Assembly (NCBI GenBank): GCA_037954325.1
Contig: JBBMNZ010000018.1
Location: 11,732,501-11,796,500, forward strand
DNA from: Fistularia commersonii
Taxonomy: Eukaryota > Chordata > Actinopteri > Syngnathiformes > Fistulariidae
Reading direction: 5' to 3'
DNA length: 64,000 bases
Positions 14,240 through 25,560 of the stretch are shown here, one piece after another. The notes below the pieces were generated by a model, which saw nothing but the letters and a program-made list of their open reading frames with translations, ran no database searches and had not been told where the DNA came from. Numbering within the stretch: the first letter of the stretch is position 1; each line of letters starts with the position of its first letter. The translations under genes and the position numbers were made by a program.

Positions 14240-17200
14240 CGCGCACACACACACACACACACGCGCACACACACACACACCAGTGCTACTGACAGTTGCT
14301 CTTTTCACCACTTGTCAGACACTCATGACTCAGCCTCAGTAAATGCAATGCAATAGAAGTTGTATTTAGCAGTGTGACACCAGTGGCAAAGGTTGCTTCT
14401 CCAGGCTACAATTATTTTGCCGGAACCTGCTATAATCACAAATGTGGGATTGCTCAGGTTGCATAAAATGAAAGCCTATTTAAGCTTAGAAAACAGACAA
14501 ACATGGAATCAAGTAAACTGCACTTAGTAATGACTAAATAAGGTCTTCACAGAACAACTTGCAAGATTTGAGACCAAAAGTTTTTTTTTACCAACACTCA
14601 ATTTCACCATTAAACACCTTTTTCTGTTGTGTGAGTTCATTGCATTACAATACAAACAATGTTATACTGCAACAACTGACAACAATGATAAATATACATA
14701 CTTTCATTGAGCACACATTTCCTGTGAGCTAATACAATGAGTGCACCTACGATTAAAAAGAATACTGACATGGCAGAAGAATACTTCATCACAGAGACCC
14801 AAAGTCTCAGCCTATGCATGATTATAAGGATATAGGTTTTTAACAGCAAACAGCAACTCTAGACGGAGGTTGCGCAAAAAACCTCTGAGGCCACGTCTCA
14901 TTGATTAGCATCTTTATTCTCTCGTTATGGCTTAGCTCAGTCTCAAATAAGAGCAAACTTAATCACAGGGTGGCACATAGAATATAGTGCTCATGACCAA
15001 ATGAATGCAATTTACAAAATTCACATTTGTCGATAATACAATGTAATGACATTCCAAGTAACAACCCCGCCCCCCTTACAATGTTAAGCTAAAAGCCACA
15101 CATAAAAAGCTAATGTTAGACAATGTGCTGAATAGCACTTAACATTCAACTTGTGTCTTCTTTTGAGCTAAATAAAATATTTCAAGAAATAATCCTTCAA
15201 AATGCTTAATGACCAAGTGTGACTTATCCTGGAAAATGATGTGTTTGTGTGTTCGAGGAAGAGAAAAAGGTTAGCTTTACCATTTGGATTGTTTAAATAA
15301 TAATATGCTAAAATTAAAAAACAACAATGCTACCACTTTCTCAGCATCGCCAGTTGATCATTTACCCTGTGATGATTAAACAGTACCAGTAATTGCGTAA
15401 TTCTGTCTGTCCTATGTCTATTTTCCACTGTATTTTACAGATGCCAATTCTTTTCTAGAGGTCACGATTATAAGAATTCTGATATTAACTTTGTATATTA
15501 ACCTCAGCTCCTTTTAGTTGTAGATAATGTCTGTATATTAATTTATAAATGCAGGGAAAAAAGGTAAGAGCTCTAAATGACTTCTGCACATTCATTAATG
15601 CACAAGTCTGGGCAGCAGACACAGCTTACCCAGTGTAAGTGCTGAGTAGATGGAGTAGTCGTATACTGCATTATCAGAGGGATTACAAATACAAGAGATA
15701 CATAATAACCCTCTTAGTTGTCTAATTTAAATATGAAAACACATACAGTATTAACAGAAATGTATTCTACTGCAGTAAATAAAACAAATTCAAAGGCAGT
15801 ATTATTATTACTCCACGTTGAATACTTCATGTTAATAATATATTATAATGATTTCTATTTCTTCAAACATGATACAGAGTATAAGTATGTCCAACACACT
15901 TTTTGCTTTCCTTTCTTTTTCAAAGTATTATTTTTGGAGCGTTGTCAAAGGCAGAAATGAGGAAGACAAATGCTGATGAGCTTCCATGAATGTACCTGAG
16001 AGACCTGGGAGAGCCATAGAGGACTACCAGTTTGCCCTCATTGAAATCTATTATAATTATTAGTGATGTCACCAGTACCACTTCCCGGGAGGGCCTCAGG
16101 GTGGGTGAGGGGGTGGGAAAAACGTGGAGATCAGCAAACTCTATGACAAAGAGCTAACAGCACACTACACTGACCCATCGGCCCATCCCCAATAGATGTC
16201 AGATGTACACTCCAACCAAAGCAAACTGATGAAAAACAAAATGCACTGACCACACGGCCAGGTACAAACAGCAAGGATATCTGTAATCCCCTTGCAGCGA
16301 CAAAAACATACTAATAACAATAATGAATAATGTAAAAATTCTTTATAAAACTGGATAACACACACGCACACGCACATTCCAAAACGGGTATAGCTTGACA
16401 AAAAAGTGCCATCACAGACCAGGTAGTTAAACTTCAACACAAGCACTCTGGATAGCATTCACAGCTTTTGCATGAAGATAATGATCTGCATCAAACTCAG
16501 CTACAATAAAGGGAGACACACTTATGACACACTGGTTAAAGCCAACAGACAGAAAAACTCACTATTACACGAGCAAACTATTAAATTTCTCATAGCCTAT
16601 CAAAGTAAATGAGTACAAAGAACTACCCTGACAAAGCGTATATTTTTGCACTTGATATGTTGCATCTTTTAGCATTGTGAGAAAGATAGCTATCCCATAG
16701 CTAGATGGAATAAGCAAAGTATATTGTATATTTACAATATACAAGTCATGGTATTCTGTCAGTTCAACTACATATTAATAAAATTAATGAATGTGAGTAA
16801 AGGTGAAGTGTGTATTTATGTTTTGCTGAACTCCATTGTTTATCCAAAGGTTCTTAGTTCTACGTGAAACAGGGAAAAATATTTTGTTCTAGAATTTAGA
16901 GTATAGAATATAAAAGAAAGTATTTTTTGAACTAATGGTCCCCAAACTGATACAAAAAATGATATTTCACAAAAAAGCTTGAATGTATTTCAAAATACAT
17001 ATGTTGAGTGCATCAAACCATGAGTATTAATCCTCTGACCCCTCTTATATGTTATACGCGTCTAGTATCTGATTTGTCAGCTTTTCAGCTGCAAATCTCC
17101 AATAAAATACAGGTTAGCTGAGGTGACTGAGGACTTTCACAGCCTACTGATAAAGGCCTCCAGAGTCATCATAGAAACTGAACTTGTGTAAGCAATAATA

Positions 17201-18145
17201 TTGAAATGGCATCAGTTGGTTCCAGCTACTGTTGTGATCACTGCAGTGGGGGAAGGGGGGGTCGTTTGGGCTGGGCCTGGAACAGCTGAAAGCTGAAAAG
17301 CTTGTTTCCTAGCCATGAAAACTCAAAACCCAACCTGTGTGATACAGATTTTCTTTTCATATTAACCACAGTTGCCTGCGATGGCCTGCCAAAGCACATT
17401 TGATTGAGGGGAGAATCCTCTGTATTTTCCATCATCAAAATTGTGGCAGAATTGGATCTTGTGATGATAAAAAGAATACAGACTGCAAACAACATTCATC
17501 GCACTGAATCAAATTGGAGGGGAAAAAAAAACACCACCTCTTCCTGGATGAATAACTGAATACCTGCAATGTTTACTGACCAGCACAGCATCCATGACAC
17601 AGACAGTCTTGACAGCAGTGTCCAAGCTTTGAAGTTAAGCTCACTGATGTCTGGGATAAGGTGATTACTTGACGGAATTCAGGTTTTGTCTAAATCCAGA
17701 GATTGTTTTAATAGGTGTAAAAGAGGGTTAGCTTTGAAGGCTTAAAGGTAATATTGATACTCAAAGGTCTACAAGGATCACAGATGACTGGTCCCAGTCC
17801 AATAAACGGTGGCCTTCCGTCTCTTTGGACAAGTTGTACTCTACTGTCTGCAGAGAACTCCATTAACCATGCTGAGATCAGCAGAGTTTCCATCAAGATC
17901 GGATAACCCTTCATGGTAATTAGATTGTATAACAGTTATTAACTAGCACACAGCTAAGAATGCAAATTACTTGTAAAAACGTCAAAATCAGCATGAAAGT
18001 CGGGTTTTATGGTAATAACCTTAACAAGCTTGCAAAGTCACTATTGAATTTCTTCAGTGAATCAACAGCACTTAAAATGCATGCATAATAAAGCGGAAAG
18101 GTTGTTACCCTACCTGTCAGTGAGGCTGCACTGTGTGTCACTCAT
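1..18145 (-). CDS. arhgef12: ARHGEF12 (LARG), 5' coding part; gene runs off the left edge
   Basis: Rho guanine nucleotide exchange factor 12 links G-alpha-12/13 coupled receptors and plexin-B receptors to RhoA; it acts in the cytosol and at the plasma membrane. Three coding exons are visible: 18114-18145, 2593-2613 and 1712-1803. Joined, they keep one frame and encode MSDTQCSLTDR, then FPKKANR, then TSSILSKDHPPDKKPK and SLPSHEFDPT. From memory the mammalian protein begins MSGTQSTITDR and has SILNRESPTDKK and ASHDFDPT at the matching places. All introns are GT-AG. The PDZ, RGS-like, DH and PH domains lie beyond position 1. Intron 1 is 15.5 kb and intron 2 is 789 bp. The start is the ATG at 18143-18145, chosen because it gives the family N-terminus. 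The paralogue ARHGEF11 is less likely because the N-terminus and the TLCD5 neighbour both fit ARHGEF12. Confidence 0.9.
514..519 (-). terminator. AATAAA hexamer after the candidate terminal exon
   Basis: Canonical poly(A) hexamer on the minus strand, 13 nt downstream of the stop of the 533-705 ORF. In AT-rich DNA such hexamers are frequent by chance. Confidence 0.25.
533..705 (-). other. Candidate alternative terminal exon of ARHGEF12 (unproven)
   Basis: After a pyrimidine-rich acceptor (ATCTTTTTTAG) the minus strand has two bases that complete the phase-1 codon left by exon 3. A further 56 open codons follow, beginning DKCVIFSPDNGYSLPVV and ending LQHVTL, then TAA. An AATAAA lies at 514-519, 13 nt after the stop. 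This is a structural prediction only; no known ARHGEF12 isoform is recognised in it. Confidence 0.25.
1712..1803 (-). CDS. arhgef12: ARHGEF12 coding exon 3
   Basis: The exon is 92 nt, with acceptor TTCTTTAG and donor GTAATG. It encodes TSSILSKDHPPDKKPK...SHEFDPT, matching the mammalian SILNRESPTDKK...SHDFDPT segment before the PDZ domain. It ends in phase 1. Confidence 0.9.
2593..2613 (-). CDS. arhgef12: ARHGEF12 coding exon 2 (21-nt microexon)
   Basis: The exon is bounded by acceptor CCCACAG and donor GTAAGA. It completes Arg, then encodes FPKKAN plus two bases of Arg. It corresponds to mammalian FPLKKPIR and is one residue shorter. Confidence 0.82.
12100..12270 (+). repeat. Dispersed fish repeat fragment, copy 1
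   Basis: Contains GAGAGGTGAAATGTCTTCAA, then AGTCCAGTTG and ACCCTGATGACTGAGAACCT. The same succession of motifs recurs at 13670-13795. I recall this as a very common percomorph repeat but cannot name its class. A near-perfect stem lies inside it at 12128-12163. Confidence 0.55.
12379..12477. repeat. Compound AG/AC/AT/TG microsatellite
   Basis: Blocks of AG, AC, short AT and TG repeats follow one another. ORFs here are repeat translations and are not genes. Confidence 0.85.
13670..13795 (+). repeat. Dispersed fish repeat fragment, copy 2
   Basis: Motifs GATGAGAGTAGAAATGTCTT and ATGACCTGGATGATTGAGAA correspond in order and spacing to those of the copy at 12.1-12.27 kb, in the same orientation, with many substitutions. 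Confidence 0.5.
14155..14282. repeat. (CA)n microsatellite with ATGCGCGC interruptions
   Basis: About 128 bp of alternating CA with two short GCGC-containing interruptions near its right end. This is alternating purine-pyrimidine DNA with Z-forming potential. Confidence 0.95.
18114..18145 (-). CDS. arhgef12: ARHGEF12 coding exon 1
   Basis: The ATG is followed by MSDTQCSLTD plus two bases of an Arg codon, then the donor GTAGGG. The exon length of 32 nt leaves phase 2, which exon 2 completes. Confidence 0.88.
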
Positions 18146-19620
18146 TGGGCTTCCGGTTCTAAATTTGCAGCAATTTATATCCGATTAACATTTTCCAGAG
18201 CGTGATGAGGCGATTTCGTGTTGCGTCCTTTTCTGGTATCCGTCTATGGAAGCCAAGGATTTTGAGAATTACGTTTGAGAATAAATGAATTGCAGACACG
18301 TGTAAATCAGCAGAGGTGGTGGTGGTGGTAGGGAGGGGGGTATTTTTAAGCAATGTCTAAACCAATACCCCCTGTCAATTGTGAATGACAGCAAAAAATC
18401 TCATTGTGCAGACCTTAAAAGAATATTTGGGGCCTCTGTCGTGGTAGCCGTCCAGCCTGCTTGTCTCCGACCCCGGTTATAAACAATACCACTGATTCAG
18501 CCGGCACAAGTTGTCGTGCATGTATGAACTCCTTGTCAGAATCCTTTGCTTTCACATCCCAATTTGTTTTTCCGCTGATATTGAAAAAAAAAGTGTGCAC
18601 ACGATCGGTATTCCAACGCAACAGACGTCGTGGCTCAGCGATGTAGTCCCGTCTGCAACCACCCGTGTTCGGCTTGGTAGCCCCCCCGGTGGCTTCTAAA
18701 TGATCGTTGAAGATGCTGGAAATTCCTCCAGTCCCATTTGGTGTGTGTCCCCCCTCCTGCACCGAAAAAGAAACGCCTGTCTGCGGCAGTGTGAACGATC
18801 CTCCCGTGACCACGAGAGTCGTTCGATACCGAGTTTAAACGACCCGTGCTACAAATTAGCAAAAAAAAAAAAAAAAAAAACACCGCAAGCTAATGTTATA
18901 CCGGGGGGACGTTCAAAAGCAACACTGGCTCGGTGGACGATTTAAAATAAAAACACATTGGTTTCAACTAATCTGTCCTCACGGTTAGTTTAGCTGGCGT
19001 TGGATGTTCCGTGCTTGCTCCCTGCTTGCTAAACAGATGAGCTCTTTCAGAAGAAGGGGGAAAAAAAACTTTGCTTCGTGGGCTCCTGTTTCGAGTGCAA
19101 ACTAAGCAAACTCCCGTTTACGACAATAAGCCAGACAACGAACGAAAAATATATATACACCGGATAAATGTCGACTGGCTTGGAGATTCGTCTCAGTGTT
19201 GTGTCCTCGATAGAGTCTCCTTGAGGAAAAGAAAAATCCAGTGAAGTCGGTTAGCACAGCGCAGCGTTCCTTGACTCCATGTTTCCAGATATCAGTCGTT
19301 TCTCGGGCAGAATTCCCGTGGATGGAAAAGCTGGCTAGCTCGGCTATGCGGCCAGCTAACGGGACAAAGTAACAACCCGTTATCCGTAAACACAAAAATT
19401 AAAAAAAAAAACAATTCCGAAAAAAACCCGACGCGCTTCGAACTTCCGGAGAACGTCAAACGCAGATTTTTCCACGCGGAGGGCGTAATTTGTACGAGGA
19501 CATAACTTTTCTGAAAGCTACCGAAAGATTCACACTTTTGTGCCGCTAGCAACGCCCTAGCCAGCTAGCTTCGAGTACAACAGCCGCTTCCACAAACCAC
19601 TTCCGCCGTGAGAGGGGAAA
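18146..19620 (-). promoter_or_regulatory. CpG-rich 5' region of ARHGEF12 (promoter and 5'UTR)
   Basis: CpG dinucleotides are frequent here, unlike in the AT-rich flanks, and the region lies directly upstream of the ARHGEF12 start codon. I infer that the transcription start and 5'UTR fall here; the exact start cannot be seen. A 132-codon minus-strand ORF (18415-18813) has no recognisable product and is best treated as 5'UTR or chance. Confidence 0.6.
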
Positions 19621-22600
19621 ACTCATTATATGGTTCAGAGGCGAATAGCAGCAGGGGCTGCTAAATAGCACACACCGTAGCTTTCCGAGATATACTTTTT
19701 TTAAGAAATATAAAATACATTAATTACTATATCCAGACTTGCCACGATTCCTTGAATTCATTTCGGGGATTTTCAGGTTTTTACAATAGACAAGGTCTTA
19801 ATCAAAAAGGGCCCGTTTTAAACTTCGACCTGCAAGTTAGTACTAATGGTGAATTAATGGAGAGAGAAACTTCATTTGCACTAGATATTATATTTTTGCA
19901 TTTTTGGCAAGAACATTGTAAGTTTTGACAAATATACTGATTGATTTTTATATATTTTTCAAAGGCTAATCTGATTCTAAATTTATATGGAGTCGTTGTC
20001 TTATCTCAAAGACAATTATGGTGTTTCATGGCAAAGAACAACTATTGATTAAATAATAATATCATTATTATATTATTTTTTTTCAATGTTCTTTATTATT
20101 GTTGGTGCTGTTATAATTCTTTGGGCAACTCTAATTGTTTGAATCTTTAAAAAACCTTGGGTTTTTCATTTTCATGGCAGAGAAGTCAGGCAATGTTTTC
20201 ACAGACGATGCCCTACATTCCAGCTGCTTCACATATTCAAGATTCATTTTTACTTATTTATATCTTCATTCCAAATAGGCAATTCACATTTGTTGCCTCT
20301 ATTATCAAGCCCAGTCTTTACTCTTTAAATGGGATATTTTTATTTCCAAATTCAGTCTCCTCAGTCCAACAACAAGACATATATATATTTGAAGAAAAAG
20401 CAAATATGTAAGTGTATTCACAGACTTGGTAACCAAGATTAATGTTAAGTACAGATAATGTCTATTGATCCTGTCGTCACCCATGAATAACTTTTCATTG
20501 GCACATCATTCTTTATACAAAATAATTAGAAAAATATATTTAACATTGAACAAACCCATTACTAAAAAGAATAAAAGGAAAAAAAATCAATTTTAATGAG
20601 ATGTGGGTGATGCTGGCCAGTGAAAAGCCCAGGATTTCCAGCACTGTAACAAACCCGTCTAAATCCTATCAACACGACAATATTTAATGAGTATATAAAC
20701 GTCATAAATATTACAATTAGCCCTTTTACTAAATTGACAGTGGATCCTGTCACATGATTTCCTTTATTCGTTGTGTATTGAAGGCACATGGAATTGTTTT
20801 TCAGGAAACTCATTCCACACAGTATATTGTGCTTGGCATGTTACCTCAAATGTTGTGTTATTTATTTATCATCAATCTTAATCTTTCTTTATCTATTTTT
20901 AACTGATTCATAATTAAAACCTATACATACACAATGATGGATTTTAGCTGTCAAATAACAGGTTTCCTCACAGATTCCTCATCTGACGTTGATATAGTCC
21001 CACCTTGTGGACATCAGGGGTAAAACCCAAGTTTGAAAGGTTGAATTAGATTGTATTTACTGCATGATCTTGAACATTTAATACATACGGCATATTATCA
21101 ATTTTACAGAGATCGCCGCAGAGAATCAGAGAATCATCCTCCTCAATGTAACCCTCTCCTCTCACATCAACTACTTTCATGTCATCTTTTACTCCATCCA
21201 CAAATGGCTCAAAAATGTACAGAAATCCTGAAAGTTAAAGGTAGAAATAATTCTTCATTACCTAAGTACTGGTGTTTTTATATTTTAATGCTGTTGGTTT
21301 CACATTACAGAACAACACACTAAAAAGGGCAGTACATTCAGCAGCTAAGGCACACGCTAGTTCCGTTTTTGCTTTTCTTGTCATATGTTGAAAAAGGTCA
21401 TCGATCCTTACGTGACTCAATTGCTGAAGCCGAGGTTTTCGATCTGGGATGAAGGCAGCACATCACACAGACATTAATGCGCTATCTATGAAAGGGGAGA
21501 TGTAGATGTTACATTTATATGTACTAAAATAAAATACAGGACATGTAAAACAATACACACAAATATATGAGCACAGCAGTGGTCTGGCTACACTGGGGTT
21601 TGTTTGAACTTTAGCAACGTGTCGCATCCTACTTTGCATTCCATCATCCAATGTTACTTTTCGTGTCTTGACAGTTTGACTGAGATAAATATCACATTAA
21701 AGAGTATATCAAATAAATTATGCAATGACACCTAAAATATCTAAATTGCTGTTCACGCCACTTAGATAAAACCACTATTCAAATTCCTGCTATGTAAATC
21801 AGAAAATAAAATATCCTTTCATTTGTGTCTTCAACATCAGTTTACGATCCCTAAACTGGACGACCTTTTTCTTTATAAAGGTAACACAAAAGACATGAAA
21901 CATTAGGTATAACTCTGTGTTTCACACAGTACAACAATTTAACAGCCAGAAAGTATATATCCTTGAATACACAACTGCAAGTTTCAGACTTTCACCTGTG
22001 TCCGAAGACAAAATAGTAAATTAAATTTAAATCACTGATAAAAGGCAAATGTAGAATTGACATATCTTACAATTTTGTCACTTGAGAGCTTACTGCTAAC
22101 AATGTAGGTAATTTTGTCTGACTACGAACTCAAAGGTTTGGACGTTTTTTTTCAACACTTGGCACACTCTAACAGCGAATCTCCCATTACAAGCCACACT
22201 TCACAAGATGCAAATAGGACAAGTGTGTAGAGTCTGATTGATTTCAAAGAGAGGTCTGTGTAATTGGGAGATCTGCACTTCTCATGAATAGACAACATGA
22301 TATGTGAAAATTGAAGACTGGCCTGTATAGAACTTCCATCAACATACAAAAGCTGAGAGTATTGACTGTGAGTGATTTAAAAACATGAGGGAAATCATTT
22401 TCTTTATCTCCCTGAGAAGAGCTATTAAACATCTGCTCTGTTCTCATGCACTGAAGAGTTTGTACTATGATACACATAAACTCACAAAATCTTTACATTT
22501 TATCAAAGGTCTTTTTAAATAGCAAGCTTCTCTTTTGAGTGGCACTGAGCAAGACGTGGTTCACTGCGAGTGAGATCAACATTTCTTTTCATGTTAATAA

Positions 22601-22840
22601 AAAGTGCGTTGGCTTTCAGCGTTTCGTTTGACCCGCCATGCAATTAGCATCCCTGTATGCGTGTTTTTAGCCGATGTGCTCGGGTGGCATCTTTCATATA
22701 AGTCATATGATGTGGAGAATGATTCCAAGTGATCAGTTTTTGTATCAAAACTTAATATTCCTTCTTTCCTGTTTGATTCCAGTGTGCAAAAAACAAATAA
22801 TGTTACTTTTACAGTTACTTTTAAAGTACACAGAACCCAT
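19621..22840. other. Spacer between ARHGEF12 promoter and TLCD5 stop
   Basis: AT-rich, with no coding segment recognised. The part nearest 22840 must include the TLCD5 3'UTR. I found no AATAAA on the minus strand in roughly 21.7-22.8 kb, so the poly(A) site is not assigned. Confidence 0.55.
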
Positions 22841-23373
22841 TCAGTCCATCTTCCCCTCATGCCCATTGGCTGCTATCATATCTTGTTGGTCTCTGTGTTG
22901 TTTGTGCCAACTCTTGCTCTTCCGAATGGCGAATCGAACAATGTCCACCATAAACACCCACGATAAAGCATACATGGCCACTCCCCCGCACTTGATAAAG
23001 AATCTGGGTCTTGGGGAGATGAGTTCACAGTACAGCATTGTGCTTCCCACAAAGATTCGCATCACCACAAACAGCAGCACAAACAGAACGTCCACAACAT
23101 CCCCCAGCAAGGTCCCGTAGTGTCCTGTCTGTTTGAGGAACCAGCGTGTTTGCAGGAGGGGGTTGGTGATTTCACTGCCAAAGAGCACCGCACAAGACTC
23201 AATGCCCGACTCCCCCAACCACAGGGTCAACAGGATTCCCAAGATGCTCATGGTGTGGTGGGCAAGCATAACAGGTCCTTCGGTACGAAAGTACACACAC
23301 CAGCCCATATCGAAAATGAAGTAGCCCAGGCTCAGCATCATGGCACTTATTTGCAGAGGGGTGTTCTTAGTGC
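22841..23373 (-). CDS. tlcd5: TLCD5 last coding exon
   Basis: The acceptor ATGCTAG is followed by GC, which completes Gly. The exon then encodes TKNTPLQISAMMLSLGYFIF and onwards to the C-terminal NGHEGKMD and stop. It carries segments 3-6 of the TLC domain. Confidence 0.92.
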
Positions 23374-24086
23374 CTAGCATCCAGAAACAGACATGAATCA
23401 GTCAGTCACTTCATTTTCAAGCATGAGGGAATGTTACAATGCAGAAAAAGAGTAATAAATACATATTTAGGGACTTGGTACAATATTAAGACAGAAAAAT
23501 CAAATTATTTTGCTACCGCTATACTGAGTCAAATATCGTGAAATTTTATTATACTATTTCATAAGCACAGAGAAATCTGAAGAGACAAAAACTCAGCTGA
23601 TTATGGAAGTTGACACTACAAACTGAAATATAAATATCACCTAGATATGTGTGTGTGTGTGTGTGTGTCTGTGTGTGTTTTTCTGGAAACTGGTAGATAC
23701 ATGTCAAACTGACAGCTCCATAGTTATATATATATAATTGGCGGGTATAATGCTTGAGCAAACATTCCTATTTGACAGCTATTCTTGGATTTACGTTATT
23801 CCAATACTTTAGTGAAATAGCATTCATAATGTTACAATGGGAATCACCGAAACTTAAGTCACATTTATCTTTGTTTCAGAAGGTGAGCTGTCCTACCCGG
23901 ATGAGTGAAAGGCCAAGGTCCATCCACATAGCCTATGTATGCTGTGATGCAGATCGCCAGGATGCCGTGCACCAGGGTTACAAGGCGACAGTTCCACTCA
24001 TAACTCCGGCACGCGTTGAGGTTGCACAGGATGAAGTAGAGGGAAACCCACCCGGACAAGCACAAGAGCGCGCATACCACAAGCAT
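22841..24086 (-). CDS. tlcd5: TLCD5 (TMEM136), TLC-domain membrane protein
   Basis: A member of the TRAM-LAG1-CLN8 (TLC) family of multi-pass membrane proteins; to my knowledge the role of this member is not established. Coding exons 23897-24086 and 22841-23373 join in phase 1 to give 240 residues, close to the mammalian length. Hydrophobic segments are at about residues 2-22, 35-54, 72-92, 98-117, 155-179 and 193-212. Family hallmarks include DGPWPFTHPG at 55-64, the AHH at 101-103 and the motif FGSEITNPLLQTRWF in the loop before the fifth segment. The C-terminal tail from about 213 is basic and hydrophilic. The ATG at 24084-24086 lies 8 nt inside an exon with acceptor TTCTTCAG, so the exon before it is non-coding. 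The gene lies head-to-tail with OAF upstream and ARHGEF12 downstream. Confidence 0.93.
23374..23896. other. TLCD5 intron between the coding exons
   Basis: 523 bp, GT-AG. It contains a TG microsatellite at 23648-23678 and nothing else recognised. Confidence 0.8.
23897..24086 (-). CDS. tlcd5: TLCD5 first coding exon
   Basis: Encodes MLVVCALLCLSGWVSLYFIL through FTHP plus one base of Gly, then donor GTAGGA. The exon starts at 24094, with 8 nt of 5'UTR after the acceptor. Confidence 0.92.
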
Positions 24087-24094
24087 CTTCTCCT

Positions 24095-25361
24095 CTGAAG
24101 AAAAAAAAAAAAAACATCAAGAAAATAAACTATATGTCAACAGATGTAAGCATGGCTTTTGAATCAAATTTAAAAAAAAAAGTTCAGGAGTCACATCTCG
24201 CTGTGTAATATCACTTACAGTAGAGCAAGACAGCATTACCATCCAAAGCCTTGCACTGTGAAATTCTTTGTAACCGAACAACAATTAGTCTTTGCTTGAA
24301 CTATAATAGCACTACAGTTGGCTGCTGGAGCGTCTGGTGGGGTGAGGGGGACGTCTCTTCCCCTTGCTGTGACGTTCGTACTAAGAGGTGAGACCGTCCC
24401 CACCCTCGCTGGACAGCAGCGACGAGGAATTCTGGCTTCTCGCGGACTTCTAGCAGGATTCGAAACTAGATGAGAGGTCACAGGGTACTCCGCCCCCGGC
24501 CTGTCCACAGAGTTAACTACATATAACCCACAGAGTGATCAAAAGTCAAGCCATTCCATCAAGCTGTTTGAAATCTACCATTTGATTCTGAAAGTTTTTG
24601 CTTGTCTCTAAATAGGCACCTTATTTTAACCATACCGGTGAAAATTTACCCTGTATCATTTGATACACACTATCTTCTGGTTATGGGACAGAAAAGCTGT
24701 TACAAGGCTTCTATTCAAATACTAAGAACATAATGTTCGTTATTCACATGAATACTCTCCTGCGAGTTTATATTGTTCCTTGGGAAGAGTTATGGTTTCA
24801 TGAGAGCTCATTGAATAAGATTTGGTCCTATTCAAACAGTTCCACCCAAACTAAATATTTCCTTAGAAATCTTGTTGCTATTTGGTGGGTAGATTTATCC
24901 TGCAGTGGGTGACCTGGTGGTGGAAAGCAGCCTGATATCTATTAATAAGATGTATTCATTAATCAGATAAAATAAAAAGAAAACATTTAAAAGTTTGTTT
25001 TTACATCCCCTATTCACTGCCTACGTTGGTTGTTTCGGTTCTAGATCATTAAAATGATATTGGGATGAAAGTAAAAAGGAACAATCAGGCAGGATCCGAG
25101 TGTAATTTCATGTTGGAATCTAAATGATAATAAAAAAAAATAAAAAATAGCACTCCCGATGGGTAGAAGATTGTGAAAGCACACCGATGTTTCGAAACTG
25201 GAGGAAAGAACTGGAGTGAAACTGCAGTCAGGAGCAACATGGTGATGCTGTCACAATCACAACTCCGTGGTTAGCTGCTAGCCAGTAGCATGCTAACAAA
25301 GCGCTCCCTCCCCCTTGACGGACTTCCAACGATCATCCTGATGTCGAAATGACAAATATAC
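24095..25361. other. TLCD5 intron 1 (within 5'UTR)
   Basis: 1267 bp if the predicted non-coding exon is right. No coding segment is recognised. Confidence 0.5.
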
Positions 25362-25560
25362 CTGTGCTACGATGCGACACATGAGGTCGTGACTTGCTTC
25401 GGCGCCTCGGACACACGGCGTCCGACCGAGATGTTTCTCCAAAAGAAGCCCGACGAAGGTTTGTTTGCAGATACACTCCCCGCTGTCTCCGCTTGAGCTC
25501 CACCGGTGGCAGTCTGCCGAGGCGCCCTCAGCATCCATGAATCCCCCCCTCCACCTCCCC
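25362..25560 (-). promoter_or_regulatory. TLCD5 non-coding first exon and CpG-rich promoter
   Basis: A consensus donor (GCACAG followed by GTATAT) ends at 25362 in a CpG-rich stretch, and the first coding exon carries its own acceptor, so a 5'UTR exon is expected here. An ATG at 25536-25538 opens 59 codons up to the donor. Its frame after splicing is +1 relative to the TLCD5 start, so it would be an upstream ORF and not an N-terminal extension. Confidence 0.55.

Larger units (their letters stand above)
2614..18113. other. ARHGEF12 intron 1
   Basis: 15.5 kb of mostly AT-rich DNA without any coding segment that I recognise. It holds two diverged copies of one dispersed repeat (near 12.1-12.27 and 13.67-13.80 kb), a mixed AG/AC/TG microsatellite near 12.4 kb, a 128-bp CA array at 14155-14282 and a small AT-rich palindrome at 16719-16742. 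Confidence 0.65.

Noticed and set aside
14047..14356. ORFs on both strands across the CA array
   Set aside because: His-Thr or Cys-Val repeats from a microsatellite, not a gene.
22674..23120. 148-codon plus-strand ORF over TLCD5
   Set aside because: It is the antisense shadow of the TLCD5 last exon, whose minus-strand frame has clear family motifs.
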